DNA of 64,000 nucleotides from Pseudo-nitzschia pungens (GCA_037355855.1 CM074764.1:806001-870000), one strand, 5' to 3'. Counted from the first letter of the stretch, positions 51,995 through 63,242 are shown. The notes: a model not told the origin generated them from the sequence alone. Numbers and translations are program-made.

Positions 51995-53785
51995 TTATTG
52001 AAACGCGGTATCGGACAAGCCCCAGTTTGTTGGCAGCAATATGTCCTCTGCGTCATCCCACGAAAGGCAATCCGTCCACGGATAGACCATCGCCGCCTGG
52101 TGATTTTCGGATGTTGATATTAACGTGGTTTCCGACGCGGTGTCGATCGCGGGCCATTCCGCCAGGTACAGGCTCAGCCACACGGAAGCCAAATTTGGCG
52201 GCGCATCGTTTTCGTCTGGGCCCTCCAAAAGTCGCAGCTTGCACTTGGCTGTGTTTTTCTTGCCGTTCTTCAGTCCCGGGATGGCATCTCCAAATATAGG
52301 GGCGAGGGGCTGCAGGCGGTGCCAGGAGCTATCGACCCACACAACCGACGGCGTCGTCGGCTTGCTCGAAGATGGAATGGTTTCCCCATCTTGTTGCTCC
52401 CCTATGCGGCTCACGAGCTTTTGGTTGCACTCGTGCGTAAACCTCAAAATGCTGTGCAGACAACGCTCTTCCGCGGAAACCCTGGATGGTTGGTTGCTGT
52501 TGCTGCTGCCAACAATTTTGTCGTTGTCATTGCTCTTGCTGCACTCGTACTTTGGGTTGTCAAACTCTGGTTGTAGCAACAGGACCATGTTCTTGTCCTC
52601 GTTGAGAAACAGTCTCCGAATGGCGTTTTCTGGCTTGTAAGTCTTGGCGATCCGTTCGTGTGGTGCCAGCTGCAGCTGTCGATTGAGGTTTCGGGCCACT
52701 ATTTCGTTGTCAAACCGGTGCGAGATCCGCACGACGAGCTTGGTGGAGCTGTTACGCAGGGCAAACTTGGTTTGCGCAAATAGTGGGAGGGATTTGGAGG
52801 CAACGACGCGGCTTCTTCCTTTGTTAGTGCTAGCCGCACTACTCCTCGACGACGAAGATCGCAGGTAGTCCTCGATTGCACGCTCCAGCTCGAGTGTGGG
52901 TTCGATTGTTTTGGTGTTCCCATCAGGTCCTCGAACCCTCGAATACTTGACTAGGAGGGTCGACCGAATGAATTCCCTCCAATTGACCGCTAATTCCCCC
53001 GCTGTCAGTGGCCGCCGGCTCCGGGCCTTCTCCCGGAACTTCTCGCTCCCGTTGATCTCCGACCGGGGATGGAACTTGCGCGAGTACTTGCCATTCTTTC
53101 CCGTCGACTCGTTGCGGTCCAGTGCCTGCTCCTCCAGTATGAGCCGTGTGGCCAGAGCAAATTCGCAGGCCACGTGCTTGGTGCGGTCAGGTCCCTCCGG
53201 GCAACCCAGGACGTGCGACATGGCGTATAGTTTGTTTTCGAGCCACTGGCGGTCCGTATCGAAATTGCACAGATCGTTGAGGTGGGGCCAAACGGTTCGG
53301 GCCGCGTGGATTCCCAGCTCGACGTGGTATGGCAAGGCGTCCAGAAGGCACTCCCAGTCCATGACCACGACGGTGGCTGCGGCCTTGGTTTTTGCGACAA
53401 GCGCTGATGGCAGCTGGTCCTCGGCGAGTGCCGCGCTTCTGCTTTGGGACAGCGACAAAGACGACGCCGTGTATCCGCCATTACCGCTGATCATTTCCTG
53501 GATCCCATCGTCCATGCTCCTCCGTCCGTTCATGTTGCTCTTGCTGATGTTGAAAAAAAAGTCGCTGACCATCTTGTCCTGGTCCTCCTCCTCGCCATCG
53601 TTGCTTTTGTTGTTGCTGGCCCGGAGGCGCAACGTCGGCGATGTGCTACCGTATGACCCGCAGTTCCAGGAAACGACCGATACGACGGGAGTAAAGGCCA
53701 GGATCCGGTCGGTGCTAGCTGCCAGAAGCAGCAAAAGCAACAGCGGTAGTCGGAGTCGATGGCTACAGCAGTTAGTACATGCCAT
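51995..53785 (-). CDS. plastid-targeted protein of unknown function
   Basis: 596 aa; 53785 is the first ATG (the upstream in-frame start is TTG). A Leu-rich signal peptide (LRLPLLLLLLLAASTDRILA) is followed by FTP, a plastid-type motif. After a Ser-rich linker come ordered blocks: VVVMDWECLLDALPYHVELG, then VWPHLNDLCNFDTDRQWLENKLYAMSHVLG, a basic domain (LTAGELAVNWREFIRSTLLV), WVDSSWHRLQPLAPIFGDAIPGL, and SVWLSLYLAEWPAID near the end. The DWE strand and later VDSSW strand are reminiscent of a split phosphohydrolase-like (HAD) fold, but no catalytic DxDx(T/V) is visible. Function unknown. Coding status is strong from length and targeting signal. Confidence 0.6.
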   Translation of the reverse strand: MACTNCCSHRLRLPLLLLLLLAASTDRILAFTPVVSVVSWNCGSYGSTSPTLRLRASNNKSNDGEEEDQDKMVSDFFFNISKSNMNGRRSMDDGIQEMISGNGGYTASSLSLSQSRSAALAEDQLPSALVAKTKAAATVVVMDWECLLDALPYHVELGIHAARTVWPHLNDLCNFDTDRQWLENKLYAMSHVLGCPEGPDRTKHVACEFALATRLILEEQALDRNESTGKNGKYSRKFHPRSEINGSEKFREKARSRRPLTAGELAVNWREFIRSTLLVKYSRVRGPDGNTKTIEPTLELERAIEDYLRSSSSRSSAASTNKGRSRVVASKSLPLFAQTKFALRNSSTKLVVRISHRFDNEIVARNLNRQLQLAPHERIAKTYKPENAIRRLFLNEDKNMVLLLQPEFDNPKYECSKSNDNDKIVGSSNSNQPSRVSAEERCLHSILRFTHECNQKLVSRIGEQQDGETIPSSSKPTTPSVVWVDSSWHRLQPLAPIFGDAIPGLKNGKKNTAKCKLRLLEGPDENDAPPNLASVWLSLYLAEWPAIDTASETTLISTSENHQAAMVYPWTDCLSWDDAEDILLPTNWGLSDTAFQ

Positions 53786-54654
53786 TTCCAAGGAGACAAC
53801 GTTGTTCTAACTCCGAAATCGTATTCTACAAACAGCTACGCCAACCGATATTCTATCTGCTGTCCGTTGCGATTGGAAGATATTGTTGTGTCGTCAATGG
53901 TATTGTACCGATCCGCAGCTGCGATAAAGTAAGGTTATCTGGTACCCACAGTTTGTGTGTTTTTGATTTGTCCGAAAATCCGTGGATACTGTAGTGGATA
54001 AAACGACTCAAACTACGGTACATGCCGTTTGAGACACTGAGAACAGATGTTTGGCACTTGTTGCCAGAACTCCAGATTTTTTCATGAGAATTCTCGAACG
54101 TTCATCTTTTTTTCAAATCAAAAAAGGAAGATTTGTTCAACCGGGCTTCGAAAAAATCATTTTTTATTCGTTGAACTAAATTCCTCCGTCCCCCGCTGAC
54201 GCTAGCGTTCTCGCTATGTGGATTCAGGTGAGCATGTGACTGAGGTAGACTTGTACGTGGTTTCTGGTAGAGCATTGCGTCACAACCGTGACTGATAACA
54301 ATCCTGACAACTTACGACCTACCGGTAACTTAACCTTACCGTAATTACTTGTGTCACTTTTTCTTCTACGGAATGCGACTGACTGACTCGTCTTGCCCAC
54401 CTAAAATGACTTACCTACCGGTACTTGTACCGATACGTACCGTAGATAGTAGTGTGGATAGCAGGTACCAGATCACGTATGAAAAGGGAAAAGAGGTTGT
54501 GAAAAAAATTAATGATAATGATCTCATGATTGAGATTGATTTGAAAATAATTCTCACCATCCATCTCAGAAAGATCCTAACATGCTCTATGGTGATTCTG
54601 TTTTCTAAATCCTTTGAGTTGATATATTATAAAGGAGAACTTGTTCTTACATTA
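53786..54654. other. intergenic
   Basis: No gene seen. TAAGGTTA-family motifs near 53928 and 54333. Confidence 0.5.
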
Positions 54655-55648
54655 TTATGTTCGCAACTGTGGAATGACAATGCTGTGTAGTTTTTCAAAG
54701 ATTCTGTTGCGAGTTGTACACATTTGTGCACAGGATATTACCATGGAATGTGGAAAATTGTTGTCCCTGCCTGCCTGGACTGGCTTGGCAAACAACGGGA
54801 ACCACGCTGGAAAAAACACAGGAATGAAGGAACGGGGTGGTTTCGTAATTTGCGAGGGAAGTTTGCGTCGAAGGATTGCAAAGAGATCCCTCCCTCGCGG
54901 GTGATTTAGAACGCGGGCGAGAAGCCATAAGCAACGCTGCAGGTACTCAGCAACTTGCGGCTCGCCCTCTTCACCAGTCGCTTCGGTTCCGGCAGCGGCA
55001 GCAGTCGGAAGAGCATCGGATCCCATGGCGGACTCGAGGAGGACCCGGGCGGTTCCGGTAGCGTCGGTGAGTCCCTCGCTGTCCCAGGAGAGGGTGCCAC
55101 CCTCTACCAGAAGCGTAACACTTCCGGAGATCGCATCCATGGCGCTGCCGAAAACCTTGAAGCGGACGGCCCCGTCCCCGAGCACGACGACCGACAGGTT
55201 GTGGAGCGTCTCGGTGTCGAGCAAGCCGATGCTTCCGTTCTCCCATTCGATTGCTTCCTCGGTCTTCATGATCTCGTGGGTCCCCTTGACGTAGGCAAAC
55301 CCGTTGTCCGCGCTGATGGTCACCTCCTGGGAGAGGCGGGCCGCCGCGACGGAGGCGCCGAAAATGCTGGCAATCAGCAACACGCTGAGAACGACAAAGC
55401 CGATGACGATGGTGCGGAGGGTTCGGTTCTCGCGTTCCTTGTTAGTCCAAGTGGTGGAGTGCCATGGCGATGTCGCTCTTATTGAGGGCTCCGTCGCCGT
55501 CGCGGTCCATGCGGAGGGCGGATTCGTGGAGTTGTTGGGGGAGGGCGGAGATGCGGATCGAGGCGGTTTTGCTGGTGCCATTGGGATGTCCCTCGCCGTA
55601 CTCCATATGGGCGGACTTGTCTTCGTCAATTGTAGAAGGAAGCATCAT
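54655..55648 (-). CDS. EF-hand + single-TM protein, frame break
   Basis: From ATG 55648 the frame encodes a short acidic leader and an EF-hand loop DRDGDGALNKSD, then MALHHLD and a TAA stop at 55442-55444. The +1 frame continues at once with NKERENRTLRTIVIGFVVLSV, one TM (IGFVVLSVLLIASIFGASVAA) and an extracellular-type beta-rich domain (VTISADNGFAYVKGT ... SVVVLGDGAVRFKVFG ... SGSVTLLVEGG). Dropping one base gives 330 aa. An EF-hand-like segment followed directly by a charged K/R/E/N linker and a TM with the GASVAAARL pattern is a frequent diatom arrangement, which supports one gene. The distal ~70 residues (after 54900) look less like protein, so the true end may lie elsewhere. Confidence 0.55.
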
Positions 55649-56988
55649 TAATTCTGGTTGTGCGTAGTGATGAGAGATGAGTGTATGTTTTAGTTTTCCG
55701 TTGTAGTATTCGAATCGGATCGAATGGACTGTAGTTATCGGTTTGTGTTAACGAGGAAATGATTTTATGATACAATTTGTTGCTCTTCCCGATGAGAACT
55801 CCTCGTCTTTCTTTTGCTGTTGATAGCGGGAGCCCTGCGGTACTCGGGTACCGACCTCATTCGCTACAGCTCATTTGATTTGCAGCAACATGTTGATACG
55901 AGTTGAAGTTGGTCATGACAGTGTCACGCATCATGGCGCAGACACCTGCTTTTTATGGGCGCCTCTGGCATGGTTCTTTGGCATGGGCGATAAGAGGTTA
56001 GTAATCCCAGCTTTCCCAGAGTTTTATTACTACAATTATTTATAATCAAGTTGAAGAACGATCGAAGAACGAATGTTCCGATGAACCGAGACACTGGGAC
56101 AACATGCCCTCCCATTTTAATCCTCAAACCCGCTCGAGTTGTGTTTTACTTCGTACTTCGCATTACTGTCTCCGGTAACTGTGGTAACCTTAAGGTTACT
56201 CGTACTTGGGGCGAAGAACAGTGTTTGGTCAAACTCGTCGATCTGTGTTTGGCACGAATGAAGGAAGAATTTAAAAATAAGAAAGTAAACCTTACGATGT
56301 ACGTAGTAAGTTTTAAGACTTCGTACTTCGTAAAAAAGATCATTAGCGAAATCAATAATTAGAACGAAGTAAAAAATAAATATGCTGTCGGCCTATCTCT
56401 TGTCCGCAAACTCATTGTTTTTTCGAAGTTCCTTTTGTCTACGAGAACCACCCGAACATTCGTACGTGTGCAGTAGGAGTAACCTTACCAGTAATCTTAC
56501 TGATACCGGTAAGGCTTACTAGTACGCAAGAAGAAAATCTGTCAGGATTTCCGCAGTATTGCAACTTCACATACGGTATGTGTAATACTTTAATCAGGTA
56601 CGAACGAAGGTTATTTGTAGAGGTGGAAAACGACTCACTCGACTTCAATGAAAACGAGCTGGAATGGATCGGTCTGATCGTGGTCCGAGGAACTCAATTG
56701 CTGTTCGAAGCCGCACACCGGAACACGCGGAACATCCATGGCAGGCATCAAAAAAAAATGATCGCAAACGAAAAGAACGCAAACCCAAAACTAGACAACG
56801 GACCTTATCGGAGGATACAAGTCAAAAGATTGGCACATCAAGTGGAACATCCTTTCTTCTTCCGTTCCATCCCTCTCTCTCTCTCTCTCTCTCTCTTCAA
56901 ACTTGCACCTTGCCGTTTCCGTTTCGCAGCCCAACATACCAAGCAAAATCTGTCACAACCCACTCGCTGGTCTACACAGTTCTTCCAA
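55649..56988. other. intergenic, motif-rich
   Basis: No gene seen. TAAGGTTA-family motifs at about 56188, 56287 and 56481-56520. A (CT)n microsatellite lies at 56873-56894 in the presumed 5' UTR of TrpD. Confidence 0.5.
56873..56894. repeat. (CT)n microsatellite
   Basis: About eleven CT dinucleotides, ~100 bp before the TrpD start codon. Confidence 0.9.
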
Positions 56989-58192
56989 ATGAGACTAAGT
57001 TTTTCTAGCTTGACGGCATCCTTCTTGTTGGCTGTTCCATCCGCGACGACTACCGCCTTTTCCCCCATATCCCGATCCAACCACCACAACAACAGACTCC
57101 TCTCGACGACACTCAGCATGAGCGGCGGAGCCACCCTCAAACCCTACATCGAAACCCTCATCGCTGGGGATCGATCCCTCACCACCGATGAAACCAAGGA
57201 AGCCTTTTCGGAAATCCTCAAGGGTGCCGACGAGGTCCAGGTCGGTTCTCTCCTCACCCTCCTCCGACAAAAGGGCGAGACCCCCGACGAGATTGCCGGA
57301 ATGGTCCAGGCCATGAACGACGCCTGCAACTCTGTCGACCTCGGTGACCAAAAGCTTCTGGACATTGTCGGAACCGGTGGCGACGGAGCCGACACCATCA
57401 ACATTTCCACGGCCTCCGTCGTTCTGGCTGCTGCCTGCGGGTGCACCGTCGCCAAGGCCGGGAACCGGTCGGTCAGCAGTGCCTTGCGGGTCCGCCGACG
57501 TCCTTGAGGCCCTCGGCGTCAAGATCGACCTGAGTCCCGAGCAAGTGGTAAAATGCGTCGAAAAGGTTGGCGTCGCCTTTATGATGGCCCCCGTCAACCA
57601 CCCCGCCATGCGCTTTGTGGCGCCCGTCCGCAAAAAACTCGGTGTTCGAACCTGCTTCAACATTCTGGGACCCATGACCAACGCCGCTGGAGCCCAGCGA
57701 GCCGTGATCGGGGTCTTTCACCCCGAGCTACTCGAGCTAATGGCCGGTGCTCTGCAAAAAGTTGGCCGCGTCGACCACGCCGTAATCATCCACGGCGTTG
57801 GCCTCGACGAGATTAGCCCGCTGGGACCAGCGACCATCCTCGAAATCAAGAACACGGCCGCCGAGGGTGAGCCCAAGGTATACGAGACGAGACAGTTCGA
57901 GTTCGACCCGGAGAGCGTCGGGATCCCCCGGTGCGAGCTCATCGACCTCAAGGGGGGCGGTCCTAAGGAAAATGCCGAGAAGTTCGAGGCCGTCCTGCAG
58001 GGGGGCGACCACACGGACGCCAAGCGGGATTCGATCGTGCTCAATGCCGGCGTTGGCTGCTGGGTCTATGGCCTGACCGACAGCATCGAGGACGGCTGCA
58101 AGCTGGCCCGGGAGACCTTGACGAGCGGAAAGGCCTCCGAACTCTTGCAGAGCTGGATTTCTGCCAGCCAAGAAATCGCCAATGCCGAATAA
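56989..58192 (+). CDS. trpD: plastid anthranilate phosphoribosyltransferase, one frame break
   Basis: From ATG 56989 a plastid-type leader (FLLAVPSATTTAFSP; AT-x-AF motif) precedes the TrpD fold: DEVQVGSLLTLLRQKGETPDEI, the PRPP-binding LDIVGTGGDGADTINIST, and KAGNRSVSS. There the frame breaks. The conserved continuation CGSADVLEALGV is in the +1 frame, so one T at 57484/57485 is extra. After it come FMMAPVNHPAMRFVAPVRK, FNILGPMTNAAGAQRAVIGV and VVIHGVGLDE-like HGVGLDEISPLGP, to the stop at 58192. One base removed gives 400 aa. The enzyme joins anthranilate to PRPP in tryptophan synthesis. As written the gene would end at 57507. Confidence 0.9.
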
Positions 58193-58666
58193 GAATCGCA
58201 ACGCAATGCATTTCAAAAAGCAGCGGGCAGCCTCTCACAAAGGAGTCAAATGTTCGCGGAGGGGGTCGTTGTTCCCTCGCTCTATAGTACGCACAATGTT
58301 TCACTAATGAAAATACCTTTTTTTGACATCGGCTTTTCTTTTTGTAGTGTCCCGACCATTTTTTGTCCGAAGAATGGCCATTGTAATTTTCTACCACAGT
58401 GAAATTGTTTGCCATGCCACACGCACGGAGGCTCATGCGTTTTGGTATATTCAGTTCCACAACACTACAAACACTCAGCATCCAATACCCTTAACCTACA
58501 AATAGAGCCGTCGTTGCCAGAAAAATCCAATAATCAGATCAGTGAATGTACCGGTATGCTTGCTTTGAATGAGACGAAGGAGGATAGAAATATAAAGTGA
58601 TAGTTACAAGAAGGAAGGAACCATATCAAATGCAGTTGTATGGAACCAGAATCTGGGACCAGGACG
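58193..58666. other. intergenic between convergent genes
   Basis: 3' flanks of TrpD (+) and the secreted protein gene (-). Nothing else seen. Confidence 0.5.
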
Positions 58667-59875
58667 CTACAGCGACATGTTAAAGACGGCGAATCCTAGC
58701 ACCAAAGTGATCGTTCTCGAGAAGATTCCTCGGGTCACTCCGACATCTGCAGCCGATAAGAATGCGGTTTCCATACCGTCGGGTGCGTTAATTTTCAAAT
58801 CTTGCACCGCAACGTCAGGAGCGTCTCCCGTGGAAGGTCCCGAATCAGAACTATTCGTGGGTAAACCACCGATCCGATTTTGCAGGGAATTCGCAAGGTT
58901 ATCAATGGTGGAAGGTCCCAAATTGGTGATCGAATTGCCAACACGTTCGTGGACCACATCGAGGAGGTCCCCTACCAACGATCCCTCGTCCTGATTACTG
59001 AGGTTGATCTTCTTTTGCGTGTCCCGGAGGTTTCCGTTCAAATGGTCGAGCGGAGATGATAGTCCTGTTGAAGAATCTGTTATGAGGGAAGGGATCGAAG
59101 GAAAGGCATTCGAGTCTTCTTCTTCTGCGTCTTCTGGATCCACATCTAAAGGATCTTCCACGATAGAGCTTGCGTTCGGGTCGACTTTCAATGGATCTTC
59201 TGCGGTGGAGCCTACCAAGTTCTCATCTTCTTCGTAGTCAAGGCCAAGGGTCATGTTCAAATATTCCTCTTCTGAAATGTTGTCAGCAATGCTTTGATTG
59301 GTAGGTATAGCAAAAGGATAAAAGAATGGATCCGGACTTGCAACGGCTTCGCATTGACCTCCCGAAGACTTGCCGTTCTCCAGGTTTGTACAGTCGTACG
59401 TAATAGTAGTTACTTCCATACTGTAGTAAAAAAATCCACTTGGATCGGGAGTACTGGTACAGATGGAGCATGTGCTGCACCGACTGGTTCCAATATTTAT
59501 GCCACAGGTACCTTCCTCGTAGTCAAAAACCAATCTGATGGCCACGCCGGTCTTCGCGTCCTGAATGGTTTGATAGTCATCGTAGTCAAGTTCCGTGTCT
59601 TCCAGTACGTCTATGAGATCCCACGACAACTCGTAATTTCCCTGGTAGTCAGTAACACAAGTTGTTGTATCATAGGGATCCTCACAGGAGACTTGTACCG
59701 GAGATGGGCCCATAATCACCTTCTCGCCGACGCAAACGTCCCTCGTTTCCGTCAGACATTCCACGCCTATCGAGTTTTCCCAGAGTGCGTCAACACCGCA
59801 GAACGGACCAAGCTGGTAGAAAGTCAGCGCTGCAAGAGTTACAGCACAAAGATTTTTTGGAAATCGTTTCATCAT
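58667..59875 (-). CDS. secreted Cys-containing protein with GPI-like tail
   Basis: 402 aa starting MMKRFPKN. A signal peptide (LCAVTLAALTFYQLG...GVDA) is followed by ~180 residues with paired cysteines (VECLTETRDVC, VSCEDPYDTTTC, GTCGINIGTSRCSTCSICTS, YDCTNLENGKSSGGQC), likely a disulphide-bonded extracellular domain. A low-complexity acidic linker has the repeat EDPLKVDP / EDPLDVDP. The end is a hydrophobic segment (FSRTITLVLGFAVFNMSL) suited to a GPI signal. N-glycosylation sequons (NQS, NMT, NSS) fit secretion. No family recognised; a diatom cell-surface protein is the best guess. Confidence 0.6.
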   Translation of the reverse strand: MMKRFPKNLCAVTLAALTFYQLGPFCGVDALWENSIGVECLTETRDVCVGEKVIMGPSPVQVSCEDPYDTTTCVTDYQGNYELSWDLIDVLEDTELDYDDYQTIQDAKTGVAIRLVFDYEEGTCGINIGTSRCSTCSICTSTPDPSGFFYYSMEVTTITYDCTNLENGKSSGGQCEAVASPDPFFYPFAIPTNQSIADNISEEEYLNMTLGLDYEEDENLVGSTAEDPLKVDPNASSIVEDPLDVDPEDAEEEDSNAFPSIPSLITDSSTGLSSPLDHLNGNLRDTQKKINLSNQDEGSLVGDLLDVVHERVGNSITNLGPSTIDNLANSLQNRIGGLPTNSSDSGPSTGDAPDVAVQDLKINAPDGMETAFLSAADVGVTRGIFSRTITLVLGFAVFNMSL

Positions 59876-62171
59876 CCTTTTCGTTTGATTACAGGACGGT
59901 ATTTAGTTTGTTATCGGATTGATTCAGTTACGCTAGTACGTAGTACAGAAATTTTGAAGATGCGTGCAACTTTTTTCTATTCGAAAGGAGAAAAATAGAG
60001 AAGGTGTCATCTCTGGCAACGTGCCGCTGTCCAAGTCATTGTCAGACCCGGTTTTTCACACCGGGGCTATTACTACCTACCTCGGAGATACGAAGTAGTA
60101 GTACTTCGTAGTAGTCTTTTTAAAAGTCACATGGGATCTACAACGTACTAGGGGTTAAGGTTTTATGGTAGTTATGACTCCTGAACATAACGAAAATACG
60201 ACTAAACGAATAAAGTGGTATTGAAGGTGATCACTAAATGGGTATTAGTATTACGAAGGTCTTAGTAGTAAGTCTTCTCCGAAGTATTCATTATTTACTA
60301 CGCATTTGCAGTATTCTTTCTCGTCGAATCGTAATCGTACTTCGTACCGGTATTGAACGAAACACGGCGGGATTAGAACGCTTTGGGAGTCACTCAATAT
60401 CAGAATTGTCCCTCTCATCGATGTGGGCTGTTTCGTTTTCAAACTGCCCCGGTGCTAGACAAGTCTACTGTTGGTTCCAATATGTACTCTCTTGGCTTTC
60501 ATAGACAGTAGCTCTGCAGAAGAGGTTCAATAGGGAAGGAGCAAGAAGTAATGCCCACCTTGTTCTTACTGAGTGGCATTCTTAGTCTTACTTTTTGTGG
60601 CGGATTGCTGGTGATTTCCCATGAAATACCCAACTCATAGTAGTACTTGTTGGTGCAAACAAATAAGGTCTGGGGAACTCGTCTTCTAAGGGATTTCACA
60701 ATGGTAATAGAAGCATTAGTTCTGAATAGAAGAATCTATCATTGTGGTGTTGACCATGCAGAGGTTGCTGTATTGTTTCTATCACAATCATAGAGGAGGG
60801 AAAGACAAGGCCACGCTGAAATTTCTCAAAGTGAATAAGAATGTCTCGAACGCAGTGAGCTGAATTATGTGATGGAGTACTAGAGTAGATTCACTAGCCA
60901 GAAGAATAAGAACTCGATGACTCATTTGGCTCCTCCTCGTGTTCGATTTTGGATGATCGGAACGCTGAACATTGTTTCTAGTGTAGTGGAACAGACAACA
61001 AACGATGGTATGTGATTGAGTGTCTGGCACCCCAAACGCACCTACTACAGTGTCTCCGTTAACCGGACGATTCGCCGGTTACTCGGGAGCAAAACTCAGC
61101 GCAACCAATGGATCGACTGGCATCCAATCAGCCCAGGTGATTTCAAAAACTCGACGTTGAGGAATGCAATCCTCCTGTTATTCTAATGATGGACTTGAAA
61201 AAGACTTGTTGGGAACTTGCAACGAACGATGTTTGATGAATATTCGATCGGAACAGGAGAGGTATAGCGATGATGATCGCTTCGCGATCGCTAAACGATC
61301 GCTCCCCTATTGTCAGCACCACGTAATGCTTTGCGGGCATGCTCTCTGGAACCATTACAAAATAGCGGTCATGTTGCACTGAAACGCTTTCGGCGACGCA
61401 AAACGACACATCACGAAACGTAGGCAGCAAAGACAAACAGTCAACCATTGTGTTCAGAGGCAGTCTAATTGGTGTCATCGCTGTTGTTAGTGCTACTGCT
61501 ATTGCTATTGCTGCACTGGATACAGAGCGGTGTTCTGGAAAGTCGAACCCAATCTGGGCAAGCACGGGACGCGTCGCTTCGGAAAACGCAAAATGGTTCC
61601 GCACGGCGGGGGTTCAAACAAAACGTCCGTCCCGTGTTTTCTTCCTCGCCAGGGCCCGTATCCCGATCATCTCTCGTCTTCTCCAACACAAAACCCGGTG
61701 ATTCCGAACCCGGCCCACACCGTGTGCGTGCGACTCGTGGGATTCGAAACGATAGAACTACGGCATTGATGGAAGCAGAGAAGGACTGCTTTGTCCTCTA
61801 TGAGTGGAGGAGTGCAATGGGATCGATCTTCCTCCTCCGTCGTCTGTAGTTCTAGTTTGCCTATCTGCTTGCTTCCCTCGCAGTGCCAATACATACATGC
61901 CTGCCAGTTTTCAACCCTTCTCCACTCCGTTTGAAACCCGACGCAATGTTCCGGGATAAACCACCTCAGTCGCAAAGGCAGTCAGGATGTTGCAGACACC
62001 GATCGGACAGCATCTCCATCTCACTCACACTTTAGTCCAATTTCTTTTCCTTCCCCAGAACACATTCCCTTTTCCTTTCATTCCAGACCTCCAATTCGAA
62101 ACTCGTTCAGAACCCCGATCATCGTCTCGACTCGAATCGAATCGTGCACACTCTCTTTGGTTTCCGTTCCG
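59876..62171. other. intergenic, no supported gene
   Basis: AT-rich to 61100, with TAC/GTA-rich steps near 60070-60115. From 61140 to 61980 all six frames are unusually open and composition is even, but starts are GTG or TTG and no frame has a recognisable domain; I would not call a gene. Confidence 0.4.
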
Positions 62172-62486
62172 TTAGCGCCCTCCCGCGAGATCCTTCCGAA
62201 CCTCCTTGGCAAAGGCCAGAAAGAATCCCGGAATCCCCCGGAGGGGCCTCTGGGGCGGCTCGAGGGGTCCGCCCGCCGCCGCACTCCCGGCGGTCTTGCC
62301 TCCCTGGTTCTTGGCCAGTTCCTCGATCGTCTTGGCGATCTTTTCGGCTCCGTGCTGGTTCAGCTCGTTGTACTGCTGATTGGTCCGGACGGCAAACTTC
62401 TGGAAGGTCCGGGAATTGGCGAGTCCCTTGACGAGGATCTCGTTGGCCACGTAGTTGACAACGCGCTGGATGAACTGCTGGGACAT
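62172..62486 (-). CDS. small helical protein, unknown
   Basis: 104 aa, intronless, ATG at 62486. It begins MSQQFIQRVVNYVANEILVK, an amphipathic helix, followed by GLANSRTFQKFAVRTNQQYNEL and a charged helix (AEKIAKTIEELAKNQGG). A Gly/Pro linker leads to IPGFFLAFAKEVRKDLAGG. There is no signal peptide or TM. Composition and the compact helix pattern indicate a real gene, and it looks like one of the small conserved eukaryotic proteins, but I cannot name it. Confidence 0.65.
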   Translation of the reverse strand: MSQQFIQRVVNYVANEILVKGLANSRTFQKFAVRTNQQYNELNQHGAEKIAKTIEELAKNQGGKTAGSAAAGGPLEPPQRPLRGIPGFFLAFAKEVRKDLAGGR

Positions 62487-63242
62487 GGTGAATTTGCGTG
62501 TTTGTGCTTGTGCTTGTGTTCGTTTTGTGCGAAGTGTTTGTTTTGATTTTGTGTGTTTGTCAGGGTCTTCGGTAATTACCTGGTATGTTTTGTGTCGATT
62601 ACCAGTAACTTAGTTGTGTTGTGTCCGGACGGGAATGGCGAATGGCATGTGGCATGTGTTTCGACAACTCTCGTCGTTGTTCTGAACTCTCCGACTTCGT
62701 TGGAGGAGACAAGCCGTCGTCCATACTGAGCCATCCTACCTCAACGCCTATGGGTAAGGTACGGAGTACGTGAACTTGTACGGAAAGTTCTGCTGAGTAT
62801 GATACTACGTCATATTGTCGTACATATTATACGTACATACATACATACGAATAAACAAGAGAACAGTATTACGGATGACGCACAAATAACGGAAGAATGA
62901 CAGACGGGCGAACGAAAAATCCAGATTCCAGATTTCGGAATTTTGGTTTGGATTGTTATCAATCTCAGTCAAAATTTTGGATTTTGGATTCATGCATCCC
63001 AATCAATCGAAGATCGAAGTCAACGGTCAACATCTCTCCCGATTGAGGTCACCAATCGATGGAGATAAAATATGTGTGACGAGTCGAACATCCTTGCTTG
63101 CTCTAAACTATCCCGTAGAAGCAACCAAGCCATCCGTACCGACGCATACGATACAGTAGCATACAACAAAATACCATAGAATTCCATACCGTACCGTACC
63201 AATCCACTCGAGACCAGGGCACCGATCCAAGCAACCGCCACC
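62487..63242. other. divergent intergenic region
   Basis: No gene seen between the small helical protein gene (-) and the Rdx gene (+). Contains TACATACATACATACG (about 62835) and TACCGTACCGTACC (about 63187) runs. Confidence 0.5.

Noticed and set aside
51668..52117. 149-aa plus-strand open frame
   Set aside because: Runs from spacer into the antisense of the 596-aa plastid gene; composition is not protein-like.
61143..61850. Several overlapping open frames on both strands
   Set aside because: Starts are GTG or TTG, there is no recognisable domain, and frames are open on both strands alike.
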